This document shows, piece after piece, positions 1 through 9,320 of a stretch of 64,000 bases of DNA. The stretch comes from Dokdonella_A sp963775445. Its GTDB lineage: Bacteria > Pseudomonadota > Gammaproteobacteria > Xanthomonadales > Rhodanobacteraceae. Where the stretch lies: assembly GCA_963775445.1 (NCBI GenBank), contig CAVZIT010000004.1, positions 2,066,861 to 2,130,860 of the forward strand, in the 5' to 3' direction. Positions within the stretch are counted from its first letter, which is position 1, and every line of letters begins with the position of its first letter. The translations under genes and the position numbers were made by a program. The notes below the pieces were generated by a model. It was given only the letters and a program-made list of their open reading frames with translations, was not told the DNA's origin and searched no databases.

Positions 1-463
1 AAATTCCTGAAACATCCAGACTCACACGCATCAGTTCCCCTGGAGCAACGTGCAGAATCAAGGTACCGGTCGAACTTGCAAGGGACGATGGCAACGCCTG
101 ATGCCCCCACTCGCCCCATTCGTGTCCGTCCACGGCCACCTCGGGCGTGTACACGACGCCGCTGCCGGAACGTGCAGCGAGTACGCGTTGGCGCTCGGTG
201 AAGCGTGCCTCCGAGAAACGGTCGCGCCAGCGAGACGAATCCCAGTAATCGACGTGGAATGCGAGCGGAACGATTGCGCTGTCGTCGTGGATGCGATTGA
301 GCCAGTCATCGGCTGGCGGGCACGAGCTGCAGCCTTCGCTGGTATAGAGCTCGACCAGATGCGCGCGCGTTGTGCCGCTGCGCGCAACGCAGGCAACCTG
401 TCCGAATGCAGGCATCGTCGCACTGGCAATTGCCACAATCCCGATCAGGATGGATGCGCGCAT
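1..463 (-). CDS. Secreted DUF1223 (thioredoxin-like) protein, C-terminus cut by window edge
   Basis: The minus strand reads openly from an ATG at 463 to the window edge, giving the first 154 residues. An N-terminal signal peptide (MRASILIGIVAIASATMPAFG) is followed by VELYTSEGCSSCPPADDWL, with a CxxC pair, and then by AFHVDYWD and VYTPEVAVDG. These are the signature stretches of the DUF1223 family, predicted periplasmic proteins with a thioredoxin-like fold. A GGAG ribosome site lies just upstream of the ATG. The substrate is unknown. The stop codon lies outside the window. Confidence 0.85.
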   Translation of the reverse strand, partial: MRASILIGIVAIASATMPAFGQVACVARSGTTRAHLVELYTSEGCSSCPPADDWLNRIHDDSAIVPLAFHVDYWDSSRWRDRFSEARFTERQRVLAARSGSGVVYTPEVAVDGHEWGEWGHQALPSSLASSTGTLILHVAPGELMRVSLDVSGI

Positions 464-726
464 GACTGGAGTCTCCACTGGATGTCCAAAAGCTTCGGCG
501 TGCCTCTCACGGCAAGAAGACCGCTCGGGTGACGCGGGCCTTTCATCCGCATCTTCGCGCACCATCGCGGGTTGCAATGGCAGGAAGCATCGCCTACGTT
601 GATCCTTGCGGTTGCATGCGCCATGCCTGCGATTTGATTTCCCGCTGACCATGGCCAGGAATCGCGATATCAATAGCGTCTGAGAAGATTCGCGAAAGGC
701 ATCCCAGGCGAAACGGGCGCTCGGGC

Positions 727-1527
727 GTGGATGAACCGGACATGGCGAACGAGCGGACCAACCCAACCGGCTCAGCCGAAGCCGCGGAGTTTTCCCTGCG
801 CGGGGTCAGCAAGCGCTATGGCGACGTTGTCGCGCTCCAGGATATCAGCCTGAGGTTCGAGCCCGGCAAGACCACGGCGCTCATCGGCAGCAGCGGCTCG
901 GGCAAATCGACGCTGCTGCGTCTGCTCATCGGGCTGGAGTGGCCGGATAGCGGATCCGTGACCATCGATGGGCGCGTGCTCGAGGTTCGTCAGGTCCTCG
1001 ATCTGCGCCGCCGCGTTGGTTACGTCATCCAGGATGGCGGCCTGTTTCCGCACCTCACGGCGCTCGAGAATATCGCACTGCTGGCTCGCCATCTCGGCTG
1101 GGATCGCAGTCGCAGCCGCGAGCGCGCGCATGAACTCGCCGAACTTGCTCATCTGCCCGTCACCGCATTGGACCGTTATCCCGCAGAGCTGTCCGGGGGC
1201 CAGCGCCAGCGCGTCGCACTGATGCGTGGCCTGATGCTCGATCCGCACACGCTGCTGCTCGATGAACCGCTAGGAGCGCTCGATCCGATAGTCCGGTTCG
1301 AATTGCAGAGCGAGTTGAGGCGCATCTTCCGCACATTGGGCAAGACCGTCGTTCTGGTGACGCACGATCTTGCCGAAGCCGCGTTCTTCGCCGACCGCCT
1401 GGTGATGCTGCGCCGTGGAAGGATTGTCCAGGATGGCCGCTTTGCCGACCTGCGCGATCATCCTGCCGATGCGTTCGTGACTGAATTCCTCGAGGCCCAA
1501 CGCTTGCTGCCGGATGCCGAGCGATGA
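727..1527 (+). CDS. ABC transporter ATP-binding protein (osmoprotectant / glycine betaine type)
   Basis: This is the 266-residue ATPase subunit of a quaternary-amine-type ABC importer. Visible motifs are Walker A (GSSGSGKST, about residue 55), the ABC signature LSGGQRQRV, Walker B LLLDEPLGALD and the H-loop VTHD. The downstream gene starts inside its stop codon region (4-nt overlap at 1524-1527) and encodes a matching fused binding protein and permease, so the two form one transporter. An in-frame ATG at 742 is an equally possible start, and neither has a clear ribosome site. Family members import glycine betaine, choline or carnitine for osmoprotection. The actual substrate cannot be read here. 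No CBS domains are present, unlike OpuAA or ProV. Confidence 0.88.
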   Translation: MDEPDMANERTNPTGSAEAAEFSLRGVSKRYGDVVALQDISLRFEPGKTTALIGSSGSGKSTLLRLLIGLEWPDSGSVTIDGRVLEVRQVLDLRRRVGYVIQDGGLFPHLTALENIALLARHLGWDRSRSRERAHELAELAHLPVTALDRYPAELSGGQRQRVALMRGLMLDPHTLLLDEPLGALDPIVRFELQSELRRIFRTLGKTVVLVTHDLAEAAFFADRLVMLRRGRIVQDGRFADLRDHPADAFVTEFLEAQRLLPDAER

Positions 1528-3005
1528 TCCGGCGACTGGCGATCGCGGCTCTACTGCTTGGCAGCTGCGCGACACTGCACGCCGAACCGGTGCGTATCGG
1601 CACCAAGGTCTTCACCGAATCGGTGATTCTCGGCGAGGTCGCACGTCTCGAAGCGCGCCGGATCGGCGACGAGGCGACCTTGCAGCGCCAGCTCGGCGGC
1701 ACACGCATCCTTTGGCGCGCGTTGCAACAGGGCGCAATCGACGTATATCCCGAATACACCGGCACGCTGAGCCGGGAGTTGCTGCAGAACCTGCCGGCGG
1801 ATGCGCAAGTCGCCGAATATCGCAGCAAGCTTGCCGCGTTCGGCATCGGGATGACCGATCCACTCGGTTTCAACAACACCTATGCGGTCGGCATGCGCGG
1901 CAAGCTGGCCCAACGACTCGGCATCGAGCGGATTTCGGACCTGGTTGCGCATCCGGAACTCGACTTCGGATTCTCCAACGAGTTTCTGAGTCGCGCAGAC
2001 GGCTGGCCGGGCCTGCAACGCAAATATGGATTACCACAGAAATCGGTGCGCGGCATGGATCACGATCTCGCCTATCGCGCGCTTGCGAGCGGAGCGATCG
2101 CCTTGACCGATCTGTACAACACCGATGCCGAGATCCCCTACTATCACCTGGTGGCGCTGACGGACGATCGGCATTTTTTTCCGCGCTACGACGCCGTCTA
2201 TGTCTATCGCCTCGATCTGGCCGACCGCGCTCCGAAGTTCATCGCAGCGCTGAATGCGCTTGGCGGTCATATCGACGCAGCGCACATGCAGCGGATGAAC
2301 GAGGCCGTCAAGATCGATGGTCGCGGCGAAGCGGAGGTCGCCGCCGATTTTCTCGGCGTTGCGCCGGACTCGAATCGATCTTCCTTCTGGCGTCGAATAC
2401 TGCAGTTGACGCTCGAGCATCTCACCCTGGTTGGAATCTCGCTCGGTCTTGCAGTCCTGATCGCGGTGCCGCTCGGCGTTCTCGCGGCGCGCCTCAAACG
2501 ACTCGGACAGATCGTGATCGGAGCCACCGGCATTTTGCAGACCGTCCCTTCGCTGGCGATGTTCGTGTTCATGATTCCGCTATTCGGCATCGGCGCCGCG
2601 CCGGCCATTGCCGCTCTGTTTCTGTACAGCCTGCTGCCGATCGTGCGCAATACGCACGCGGGCCTGCTCGGGATCGCCCCGGATTTGCGCGAATCGGCCG
2701 CGGCGCTCGGACTGCCACCACACGTTCGACTCGGTCGCGTCGAATTGCCGCTTGCCTTGCGCTCGATACTGGCCGGCGTCAAGACCGCCGCCGTGATCAA
2801 TGTCGGCACCGCAACGCTCGGGGCACTCATCGGCGCGGGCGGCTATGGCCAACCCATCCTGACAGGCATTCGCCTGGACGATATCGGATTGATTCTGGAA
2901 GGTGCGGTTCCTGCCGCCTTGCTCGCACTCGCGGTACAGGGCCTCTTCGAGACCATCGAGCGTATTCTCACGCCGCGAGGTTTGCGGCTGGTCGCACGCG
3001 AGTAA
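1524..3005 (+). CDS. Fused substrate-binding protein and permease of osmoprotectant ABC transporter
   Basis: This 493-residue protein joins two usually separate subunits. Residues 1-20 form a signal or anchor segment. Residues about 21-280 resemble OpuAC-type quaternary-amine binding proteins (VRIGTKVFTESVILGEV, DVYPEYTGTL, FSNEF). Residues about 295-490 are a BPD-type permease with several membrane segments and an EAA loop (ESAAALGLPPHVRLGRVELP). The binding domain would be periplasmic and tethered to the membrane. The gene overlaps the ATPase gene by 4 nt, which suggests translational coupling. Fused forms are known in this transporter family. The substrate is inferred only at family level. 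Confidence 0.87.
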   Translation: MIRRLAIAALLLGSCATLHAEPVRIGTKVFTESVILGEVARLEARRIGDEATLQRQLGGTRILWRALQQGAIDVYPEYTGTLSRELLQNLPADAQVAEYRSKLAAFGIGMTDPLGFNNTYAVGMRGKLAQRLGIERISDLVAHPELDFGFSNEFLSRADGWPGLQRKYGLPQKSVRGMDHDLAYRALASGAIALTDLYNTDAEIPYYHLVALTDDRHFFPRYDAVYVYRLDLADRAPKFIAALNALGGHIDAAHMQRMNEAVKIDGRGEAEVAADFLGVAPDSNRSSFWRRILQLTLEHLTLVGISLGLAVLIAVPLGVLAARLKRLGQIVIGATGILQTVPSLAMFVFMIPLFGIGAAPAIAALFLYSLLPIVRNTHAGLLGIAPDLRESAAALGLPPHVRLGRVELPLALRSILAGVKTAAVINVGTATLGALIGAGGYGQPILTGIRLDDIGLILEGAVPAALLALAVQGLFETIERILTPRGLRLVARE

Positions 3006-3104
3006 GGGACCCTACGGCAGCAATGCCGCATAATTCCCGTCACCCCCATGCACACATCATCGACAATGGTCGTGTTTGACTTCGATCACACGCTGGACCA
3101 AGAC

Positions 3105-4685
3105 ATGCCTTCCGATCATCTCAACAGGTTTGCGCGCGCGCTGCTCGCCCTGGCTGCGTGCATGCTGCTAAGTCCATTCGCTTCCGCGCGCCAGGGCGAA
3201 CCCCCATACAGCCTGGTTCACCCGAACCGCGTTGCGGCGAGCGTGCCGCAGGTGGATGTCGCTCCAATCGATGCGCCAGCCGAACGTGCCGATCAGGATG
3301 CCAGAGCCCGGAACGTGATCGGGCCGCACGAAAAACGCCTGCGAATCGCCGAAACAAATCCCGTATCGATCTCATCTGAATACAACGGGTTATGGGAAAC
3401 TCTTGATGATGGTTCTCGTCTATGGCGCATTGACGTGCGCGCGCCGGGGGCAACCGACCTGCACCTTGGTTTCGATCGTTACAGGCTTCCGCCCGGCGCC
3501 ACGCTGCATGTGATTGCTGCGAGCGGCTATTACCAAGGTCCTTACACCCAAGAGGATGCGACAAGCGGCGACGCGTTCTGGGCGCCGATGTTGCCGGGCG
3601 ACAGCGCAACGCTGGAACTCCACATTCCAGCCGGTGCTGTGTTGGCACCCGACGCACTTGAACTGGCCGATGTCGGTGCCGGATTTCTGGATCTGTTTCA
3701 CCTCGAAAAGGCAACGGCCTCCACCGGCCCCGGGACGTCGGGGCCGTGCAATGTCAATGTCATCTGTCCGCTGGGCACGCCTTACGGCAATGAAATCCGG
3801 GCCGTGGCCTATTACGAGTTCCAGGACAATACGCCTGAAGGGGGCGGACAAACCTATATCTGCTCGGGAACCCTGATCGCGGACGTCCCGCGTGATCAGA
3901 CCAATTACTTTCTGACCGCGGCGCACTGCGTCGCCAACAGCGACGAAGCGGCATCCATGCGGGTCTACTGGAACTACCGCTCCAGCCAGTGTCCGATCAC
4001 CGTCGGCTACACGCTTGCAGACAACCAGACCGGCGCCCACCTGCGCGCGACGCGCGCCGACGTCGACTTCACGCTGGTCGAACTGGACCGCACACCCGAT
4101 CCGGATTGGCACGTTTACTATGCCGGGTGGGACGCATCCAACACCACGCCCGACGGCACCATCAGCATTCATCACCCGAGCGGCGACGTGGCGAAAATCA
4201 CGGCCGGCCCGCGACCGTTGACGACACCCAACTGCGTCGACGAAGGCCCTCTGAACACGCACTGGCAGACCGGTCCCTACACACAGGGAACCACGGAAGG
4301 CGGTTCATCCGGCTCCGGGCTGTTTGTCCCATCGGGCGCCGCGGCGGGAGCGCGACTCCTCATCGGCACCCTGACCGGTGGCACCGCCATGTGCAGCAGC
4401 ACGCAGCCGACAGATCCCAACAACGGCTACGATTGCTATGGAAAACTCGCGATCGCGTGGGACGGCGATGAGGCCGGTTCCCGTCTGCGCGACTGGCTCG
4501 ACCCCGGGGCAACCGGCGTCCTGATGAGTGAGGGAATCGACAGCCAGGCGGCACCTCCTCCTGCACCACCCCCGCCTGTGCTCGCGCAGCGCATTGCCGC
4601 CGATGAGGAAGTAAGGTCGAACCGCCTGCACGGCATACGCCCTATTCCGCCACGGCCGTTCAGGCAGCAGCCCGCTGCCCAGTAA
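3105..4685 (+). CDS. Secreted trypsin-like serine endopeptidase (lysyl-endopeptidase-like)
   Basis: From the chosen ATG at 3105 the 526-residue product begins with a short hydrophilic stretch and a signal peptide (ARALLALAACMLLSPFASA). A pro-region of roughly 170 residues precedes a chymotrypsin-fold domain. The catalytic triad is visible: His in FLTAAHC, Asp in DVDFTLVELD and Ser in GGSSGSGLF. Paired cysteines are as expected for an extracellular enzyme. The C-terminus is a proline-rich tail. The open frame extends upstream to 3048, but the 5' extension reads as a phosphatase-like motif (see findings) and lacks a ribosome site. The arrangement recalls Achromobacter protease I and other secreted proteases of lytic xanthomonads. 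Cleavage specificity is not proven. Confidence 0.85.
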   Translation: MPSDHLNRFARALLALAACMLLSPFASARQGEPPYSLVHPNRVAASVPQVDVAPIDAPAERADQDARARNVIGPHEKRLRIAETNPVSISSEYNGLWETLDDGSRLWRIDVRAPGATDLHLGFDRYRLPPGATLHVIAASGYYQGPYTQEDATSGDAFWAPMLPGDSATLELHIPAGAVLAPDALELADVGAGFLDLFHLEKATASTGPGTSGPCNVNVICPLGTPYGNEIRAVAYYEFQDNTPEGGGQTYICSGTLIADVPRDQTNYFLTAAHCVANSDEAASMRVYWNYRSSQCPITVGYTLADNQTGAHLRATRADVDFTLVELDRTPDPDWHVYYAGWDASNTTPDGTISIHHPSGDVAKITAGPRPLTTPNCVDEGPLNTHWQTGPYTQGTTEGGSSGSGLFVPSGAAAGARLLIGTLTGGTAMCSSTQPTDPNNGYDCYGKLAIAWDGDEAGSRLRDWLDPGATGVLMSEGIDSQAAPPPAPPPPVLAQRIAADEEVRSNRLHGIRPIPPRPFRQQPAAQ

Positions 4686-4716
4686 GAAACGCAGCAATCA
4701 GCGCTACTGCCCGCGA

Positions 4717-5517
4717 TCAACCACGCGCATGTTCGCGTGATCCGATTTGCTCAAATTCGTAGCGGCCAGGCGGTTGATCGCGAAGCCATATCGCCGCTGC
4801 AATCGCGCCGCGCGCGAAAATGTCGCGGTCGACTGCGCGATGGGACAACTCGATGCGTTCGCCCTCGCCGAGGAACATGACCATGTGTTCTCCGGCAAGG
4901 TTGCCACCACGCACAACCGCAAAACCGATGTCTTCCGGCGAACGCGCAGTGGGGTGCTCAACGCGTCCGGTTTTCATTGCGCCATCGAAATCCTGCCCTC
5001 GCGCATCGGCAACCGCGCGACCGAGAGCCAGGGCCGTGCCCGAGGGCGCATCCTGCTTGCCGCGATGATGCGCTTCGATGATTTCGCAGTCCCAGCCGGG
5101 CAACCGCGCGGCCGCATCGCGCACCGCCCGCATCAGCGCGCTCACGCCGAAGCTGAAATTCGGGCTCCACAACACCGCAATGGCTGAGGCCGCGTCATCG
5201 AGCATGCGCTGCTGCATCGGCGCCAACCCGGTGCTGCCACAGACGAACCCGATGCGACGCTCACGCGCGAGTGCAAGTGCGGCGTCGAAGCCACTCGGAC
5301 CCGTAAAATCGATCAGGACATGCGGATGCACATTTGCATCGAGCGTCGTCGCGCAAGACACATCCGCAACCAGAGTCGAAGCGGAACTCCCCGAGGCATC
5401 GCGCACCAGCGCCGCCACTATGTTGACGCCCGGAACGTCGTGGGCCACGCGCAGCAAAGCGCGGCCCATGCGACCGGCGGCGCCATTCACGGCGATGTCG
5501 ATTGGTGTGCGCTCCAT
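4717..5517 (-). CDS. dapB: 4-hydroxy-tetrahydrodipicolinate reductase
   Basis: This 266-residue enzyme reduces hydroxy-tetrahydrodipicolinate in lysine and diaminopimelate synthesis in the cytoplasm. The N-terminus carries the nucleotide-binding loop VNGAAGRMGRAL. The catalytic and substrate-binding stretch EIIEAHHRGKQDAPSGTA, with the conserved His-His and Lys, is present. The ATG abuts the dnaJ stop codon with no spacer, so it is the last gene of the dnaK-dnaJ transcription unit, an order also seen in Xanthomonas. It converges with the protease gene across a 31-bp gap. Confidence 0.96.
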   Translation of the reverse strand: MERTPIDIAVNGAAGRMGRALLRVAHDVPGVNIVAALVRDASGSSASTLVADVSCATTLDANVHPHVLIDFTGPSGFDAALALARERRIGFVCGSTGLAPMQQRMLDDAASAIAVLWSPNFSFGVSALMRAVRDAAARLPGWDCEIIEAHHRGKQDAPSGTALALGRAVADARGQDFDGAMKTGRVEHPTARSPEDIGFAVVRGGNLAGEHMVMFLGEGERIELSHRAVDRDIFARGAIAAAIWLRDQPPGRYEFEQIGSREHARG

Positions 5518-6639
5518 TCAGGACGTCACACGATCCCAGAACTGCTTGACGCCACTCAGCCAGGAACTGCTGCGGGGCGAGTGGTCGGCGGCATGCTCGC
5601 CGTCGAAGGTCGACTCGAGGTCGCGCAAAAGATCGCGCTGCTCGCGCGTCAGATTGACCGGGGTTTCGACGACGACACGGCAGATCAGATCCCCGACGTG
5701 GCCACTGCGCACCGAGCGCACGCCCTTGCCGCGCAGGCGGAACAACTTGCCCGACTGGGTTTCGGCGGGAATCGTTATCGACGCATCGCCATCAAGCGTG
5801 GGCACGGCAAGGTCGGCCCCGAGCGCCGCCTGGCCGAAGCGAATCGGGATATCGCAATGCAGGTCGTCGCCATCACGCTCGAAGATGTCGTGCGGTCGCA
5901 CGCGCACTTCGACGTACAGATCACCCGGCACGCTTCCCGATGGCCCGGCTTCGCCCTGCCCGGTCAGGCGGATGCGGTCGCCCGAATCGACGCCGGCCGG
6001 GATTGTGACCGACAGCGAGCGCTCCGCACGCGCGCGACCTTCGCCGTTGCATTCGCGGCACCGATGGGCGATCGTCTGGCCCGCACCACCGCAATGCGGG
6101 CAGGTTTGCTGGACCGAGAAGATTCCGTTTTGCATGCGCACTCGCCCGTGACCGCGGCAAGTGCTGCAGGTCGTGGTCTTGCCGTCCGCCGAGCCGCTGC
6201 CGCTGCACGCGCTGCACTCGACCAGCGTCGGTACCTCGATGGTGCGCTCGATGCCGAAAACCGCCTCCTCGAAATCGATTTCGAGCAGAAATCGAAGATC
6301 GGCTCCGCGCCGCGGCTGTGCACGCCCCCCGCGGCCGAATATGTCCGAAAAAATATCGCCGAAGATGTCGGAGACATCGGCGTGAAAGCCGCCGCCCCCG
6401 CGTCCCATTCCTCCCTCGAACGCGGCGTGCCCGTGCTGATCGTAGAGCGCGCGCTTTTGCGGGTCGGTCAGGACCTCGTAGGCTTCCTTGGCCTCCTTGA
6501 ATTTTTCCTGCGCGGCAGGATCATCCGGGCAGCGATCGGGGTGGCATTTCATCGCGAGGCGGCGAAACGCAGTCTTGACTTCGACCTCGCTGACGGTGCG
6601 CGAAACGCCCAGCACCTCGTAGTAATCGCGCTTGCTCAT
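5518..6639 (-). CDS. dnaJ: Molecular chaperone DnaJ
   Basis: This 373-residue Hsp40 co-chaperone stimulates DnaK ATPase activity and delivers unfolded clients. The J domain holds the HPD motif (CHPDRCPDD, about residue 34). A Gly/Phe-rich linker follows, then a zinc-finger region with four CxxCxGxG repeats (CSACSGSG, CSTCRGHG, CPHCGGAG, CRECNGEG) and the C-terminal substrate-binding domains. Its ATG overlaps the stop of the TMEM175-like gene by 4 nt, so translation is probably coupled to that unusual upstream neighbour. Confidence 0.97.
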   Translation of the reverse strand: MSKRDYYEVLGVSRTVSEVEVKTAFRRLAMKCHPDRCPDDPAAQEKFKEAKEAYEVLTDPQKRALYDQHGHAAFEGGMGRGGGGFHADVSDIFGDIFSDIFGRGGRAQPRRGADLRFLLEIDFEEAVFGIERTIEVPTLVECSACSGSGSADGKTTTCSTCRGHGRVRMQNGIFSVQQTCPHCGGAGQTIAHRCRECNGEGRARAERSLSVTIPAGVDSGDRIRLTGQGEAGPSGSVPGDLYVEVRVRPHDIFERDGDDLHCDIPIRFGQAALGADLAVPTLDGDASITIPAETQSGKLFRLRGKGVRSVRSGHVGDLICRVVVETPVNLTREQRDLLRDLESTFDGEHAADHSPRSSSWLSGVKQFWDRVTS

Positions 6640-7211
6640 GGATTGATTCGTGCTTCAATGCGACGGTCAGGCACCAGCCACATCACCGCGACCAGTGCAT
6701 AGATCGCATCGGCCAACCAGCGATGGAAGAATGCGAGCACGATCGCGATCGCGTAAAGAAAAGGCGAGATCTTGCCCTTGAGGTCACGGCCGATGAAACG
6801 CGCCAACGACGACTTGCCGTGTTCGGCGGCGATGATCGTGCGTTGCAGGATCCAGTAGGCCATTGCCGCCATCAGCAGTACGCCGCCGTAGAGTGCCGTC
6901 GGCACGCTCTCGAATCGGTTTTCACCCATCCATCCGGTGACGAATGGAAACAGCGACAGCCAGAACAGCAAATGCAGATTCGCCCACAACACGGCGCCGT
7001 TGATCTTGCCGGCCGCCTGCAGCATGTGATGGTGATTGTTCCAATAGATGCCGACATACACAAAACTCAGGACATAGCTCAGGAATATGGGCAGCAAGGA
7101 GGCAAGCGCGGCGAAATCGCTCCCATGCGGCACTTTCAATTCGAGCACCATGATCGTGATGATGATCGCGATCACGCCGTCGCTGAATGCTTCGAGCCGC
7201 CCCTTCCCCAT
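6636..7211 (-). CDS. TMEM175-family (DUF1211) membrane protein, putative potassium channel
   Basis: This 191-residue protein has about five to six membrane helices. The first helix contains the family hallmark FSDGVIAIIITIMVLEL (F-S-D near residue 9), which lines the pore in TMEM175 potassium channels. Most bacterial members have about 200 residues with one such repeat and assemble as tetramers. The gene lies between dnaK and dnaJ and overlaps the dnaJ start by 4 nt, so it is built into the heat-shock operon. Ion conduction is a family inference. No experimental role in heat shock can be read from the sequence. Confidence 0.85.
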   Translation of the reverse strand: MGKGRLEAFSDGVIAIIITIMVLELKVPHGSDFAALASLLPIFLSYVLSFVYVGIYWNNHHHMLQAAGKINGAVLWANLHLLFWLSLFPFVTGWMGENRFESVPTALYGGVLLMAAMAYWILQRTIIAAEHGKSSLARFIGRDLKGKISPFLYAIAIVLAFFHRWLADAIYALVAVMWLVPDRRIEARINP

Positions 7212-7310
7212 TCCGATGCCTCGTGTTTCACGTTCCGCGGATCCGCCCGCGTTGAGCGGTGCGAAGCGTCGCTCGACGCGGGCAGTAATCGCGGCCCTGC
7301 CGGGATAACC

Positions 7311-9239
7311 TTACTTGTCGTCCTTGACCTCGGTGAACTCGGCGTCGACCACGTCCTCGGGTTTCGCCGCGCCAACGTCCGGCCCGGCTTGCGGCCCGCT
7401 TTCGTGTGAGCTGCTGGAGGCACCACCAGCTGCCGCTGCGGCCAGCGGCTGCGCGGCTTCCTCGAGCTTTGCCGTACGGGTCTCGATCGCGGCCTTGTCG
7501 TCGCCCTTCATGACCTTCTCGAGGTCGGCCAGCGCCTCCTCGATGCGCCCGAGTTGATCGCCCGGCAGCTTGCCGCCGTGTTCCTTGACTGCGCTGCGCG
7601 TCCCGTGAACGAGCTGGTCGGCCTTGTTGCGCGCGCCGATCAGCTCATGGAAGCGCTTGTCTTCTTCCTTGTTGGCTTCGGCGTCCGTCACCATGCGCTT
7701 GATCTCGTCCTCGGAGAGACCCGAGCCGGCCTTGATCTCGATGCGTTGTTCCTTGCCGGTCTTCTTGTCCGTTGCCGACACGTGCAGGATGCCGTTCGCG
7801 TCGATGTCGAACGCCACCTCGACCTGGGGCATGCCGCGCGGCGCAGGCTCGATGCCCGCCAGATCGAACTTGGCCAACGACTTGTTGTAGCGCGCCTGTT
7901 CGCGTTCGCCCTGCAGCACATGCACGGTCACGGCGGACTGGTTGTCCTCGGCCGTGGAGAAGATCTGCGATGCCTTGGTCGGGATCGTCGTGTTCTTCTC
8001 GATCAGTTTGGTGAACACGCCACCGAGCGTCTCGATGCCGAGCGACAGCGGCGTCACGTCAAGCAACAGTACATCCTTGACCGTACCGCCGAGCACGCCG
8101 CCCTGGATGGCCGCACCGACCGCTACGGCTTCATCGGGGTTGACGTCCTTGCGCGGCTCCTTGCCGAAGAAGTCCTTGACTGCTTCCTGGACCTTGGGCA
8201 TGCGCGTCTGGCCGCCGACCAGAATCACGTCGTCGATGTCCGACACGCGAAGACCGGCGTCGTTGAGCGCCGTGCGACACGGGTCCATCGTGCGCTTGAT
8301 CAACTCTTCCACGAGCGACTCGAGCTTGGCCCGCGTCAACTTGATGTTGAGGTGCTTGGGACCCGACGAATCGGCCGTGACGTACGGCAGATTCACTTCG
8401 GTCTGGTGCGCGCTCGACAGTTCGATCTTGGCGCGCTCGGCCGCGTCCTTCAGACGCTGCAGTGCGAGCGGATCGTTCTTGAGATCGACGCCCTGGTCCT
8501 TCTTGAACTCATCCACCAGATAATCGATCACGCGCTTGTCGAAGTCCTCGCCACCGAGGAAGGTGTCGCCGTTGGTCGCGAGCACCTCGAACTGCTTCTC
8601 GCCATCGACTTCGGCGATTTCGATGATCGACACGTCGAACGTGCCGCCACCGAGATCGAACACCGCGATCTTGCGATCCTTGTTGCCTGACTTGTCGAGC
8701 CCATAGGCCAGCGCGGCCGCGGTCGGCTCGTTGATGATGCGCTTGACTTCAAGTCCTGCGATGCGGCCCGCATCCTTGGTCGCCTGACGCTGCGAATCGT
8801 TGAAATACGCCGGCACCGTGATGACCGCCTCGGTGACCGTTTCGCCGAGATAGTCCTCGGCGGTCTTCTTCATCTTCATGAGTACCTTGGCCGATACCTC
8901 GGGCGGCGCCATCTTCTTGCCGTCGGCGGTCTCGACCCAGGCGTCGCCGTTGTCGTGCTGGATGATCTTGTACGAGACGAGATCGATATCCTTCTGCACT
9001 TCGGCATCGGTGAACTTGCGCCCGATCAGGCGCTTCACCGCATAAAAAGTGTTCTTGGGGTTGGTCACGGCCTGACGCTTGGCCGTCGCACCGACCAGCA
9101 CCTCGTTGTCCTTGAACGCAACCACGGACGGCGTGGTGCGATCGCCTTCCGAATTCTCGATCACGCGTGCGGTGCTGCCTTCCATCACGGCCACGCACGA
9201 GTTGGTGGTGCCAAGATCGATACCGATGATTTTTCCCAT
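7311..9239 (-). CDS. dnaK: Chaperone protein DnaK (Hsp70)
   Basis: This 642-residue Hsp70 has the phosphate-1 motif IIGIDLGTTNSCVAV at its N-terminus, the VPAYFNDSQRQATKDAG segment and the DLGGGTFDVSI signature. The linker and substrate-binding domain follow, and the tail EDVVDAEFTEVKDD is typical. The frame opens 11 codons earlier, at 9272. The ATG at 9239 is preferred because it matches the family N-terminus (MGKIIGIDLG) and has GGAGACAAGG just upstream. It works with GrpE and DnaJ encoded in the same operon. Confidence 0.98.
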   Translation of the reverse strand: MGKIIGIDLGTTNSCVAVMEGSTARVIENSEGDRTTPSVVAFKDNEVLVGATAKRQAVTNPKNTFYAVKRLIGRKFTDAEVQKDIDLVSYKIIQHDNGDAWVETADGKKMAPPEVSAKVLMKMKKTAEDYLGETVTEAVITVPAYFNDSQRQATKDAGRIAGLEVKRIINEPTAAALAYGLDKSGNKDRKIAVFDLGGGTFDVSIIEIAEVDGEKQFEVLATNGDTFLGGEDFDKRVIDYLVDEFKKDQGVDLKNDPLALQRLKDAAERAKIELSSAHQTEVNLPYVTADSSGPKHLNIKLTRAKLESLVEELIKRTMDPCRTALNDAGLRVSDIDDVILVGGQTRMPKVQEAVKDFFGKEPRKDVNPDEAVAVGAAIQGGVLGGTVKDVLLLDVTPLSLGIETLGGVFTKLIEKNTTIPTKASQIFSTAEDNQSAVTVHVLQGEREQARYNKSLAKFDLAGIEPAPRGMPQVEVAFDIDANGILHVSATDKKTGKEQRIEIKAGSGLSEDEIKRMVTDAEANKEEDKRFHELIGARNKADQLVHGTRSAVKEHGGKLPGDQLGRIEEALADLEKVMKGDDKAAIETRTAKLEEAAQPLAAAAAGGASSSSHESGPQAGPDVGAAKPEDVVDAEFTEVKDDK

Positions 9240-9320
9240 TGCCTTGTCTCCGCTCAATCCGAAATCGGCCATTCGGGCCGCTCGCGAAAATGTGGGGGTT
9301 TCGAAGTGTGTTTCAAGCCG

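Noticed and set aside
3048..3104. Earlier start for the protease gene
   Set aside because: No ribosome site, and the extension is not a signal peptide; ATG 3105 better fits an exported protein.
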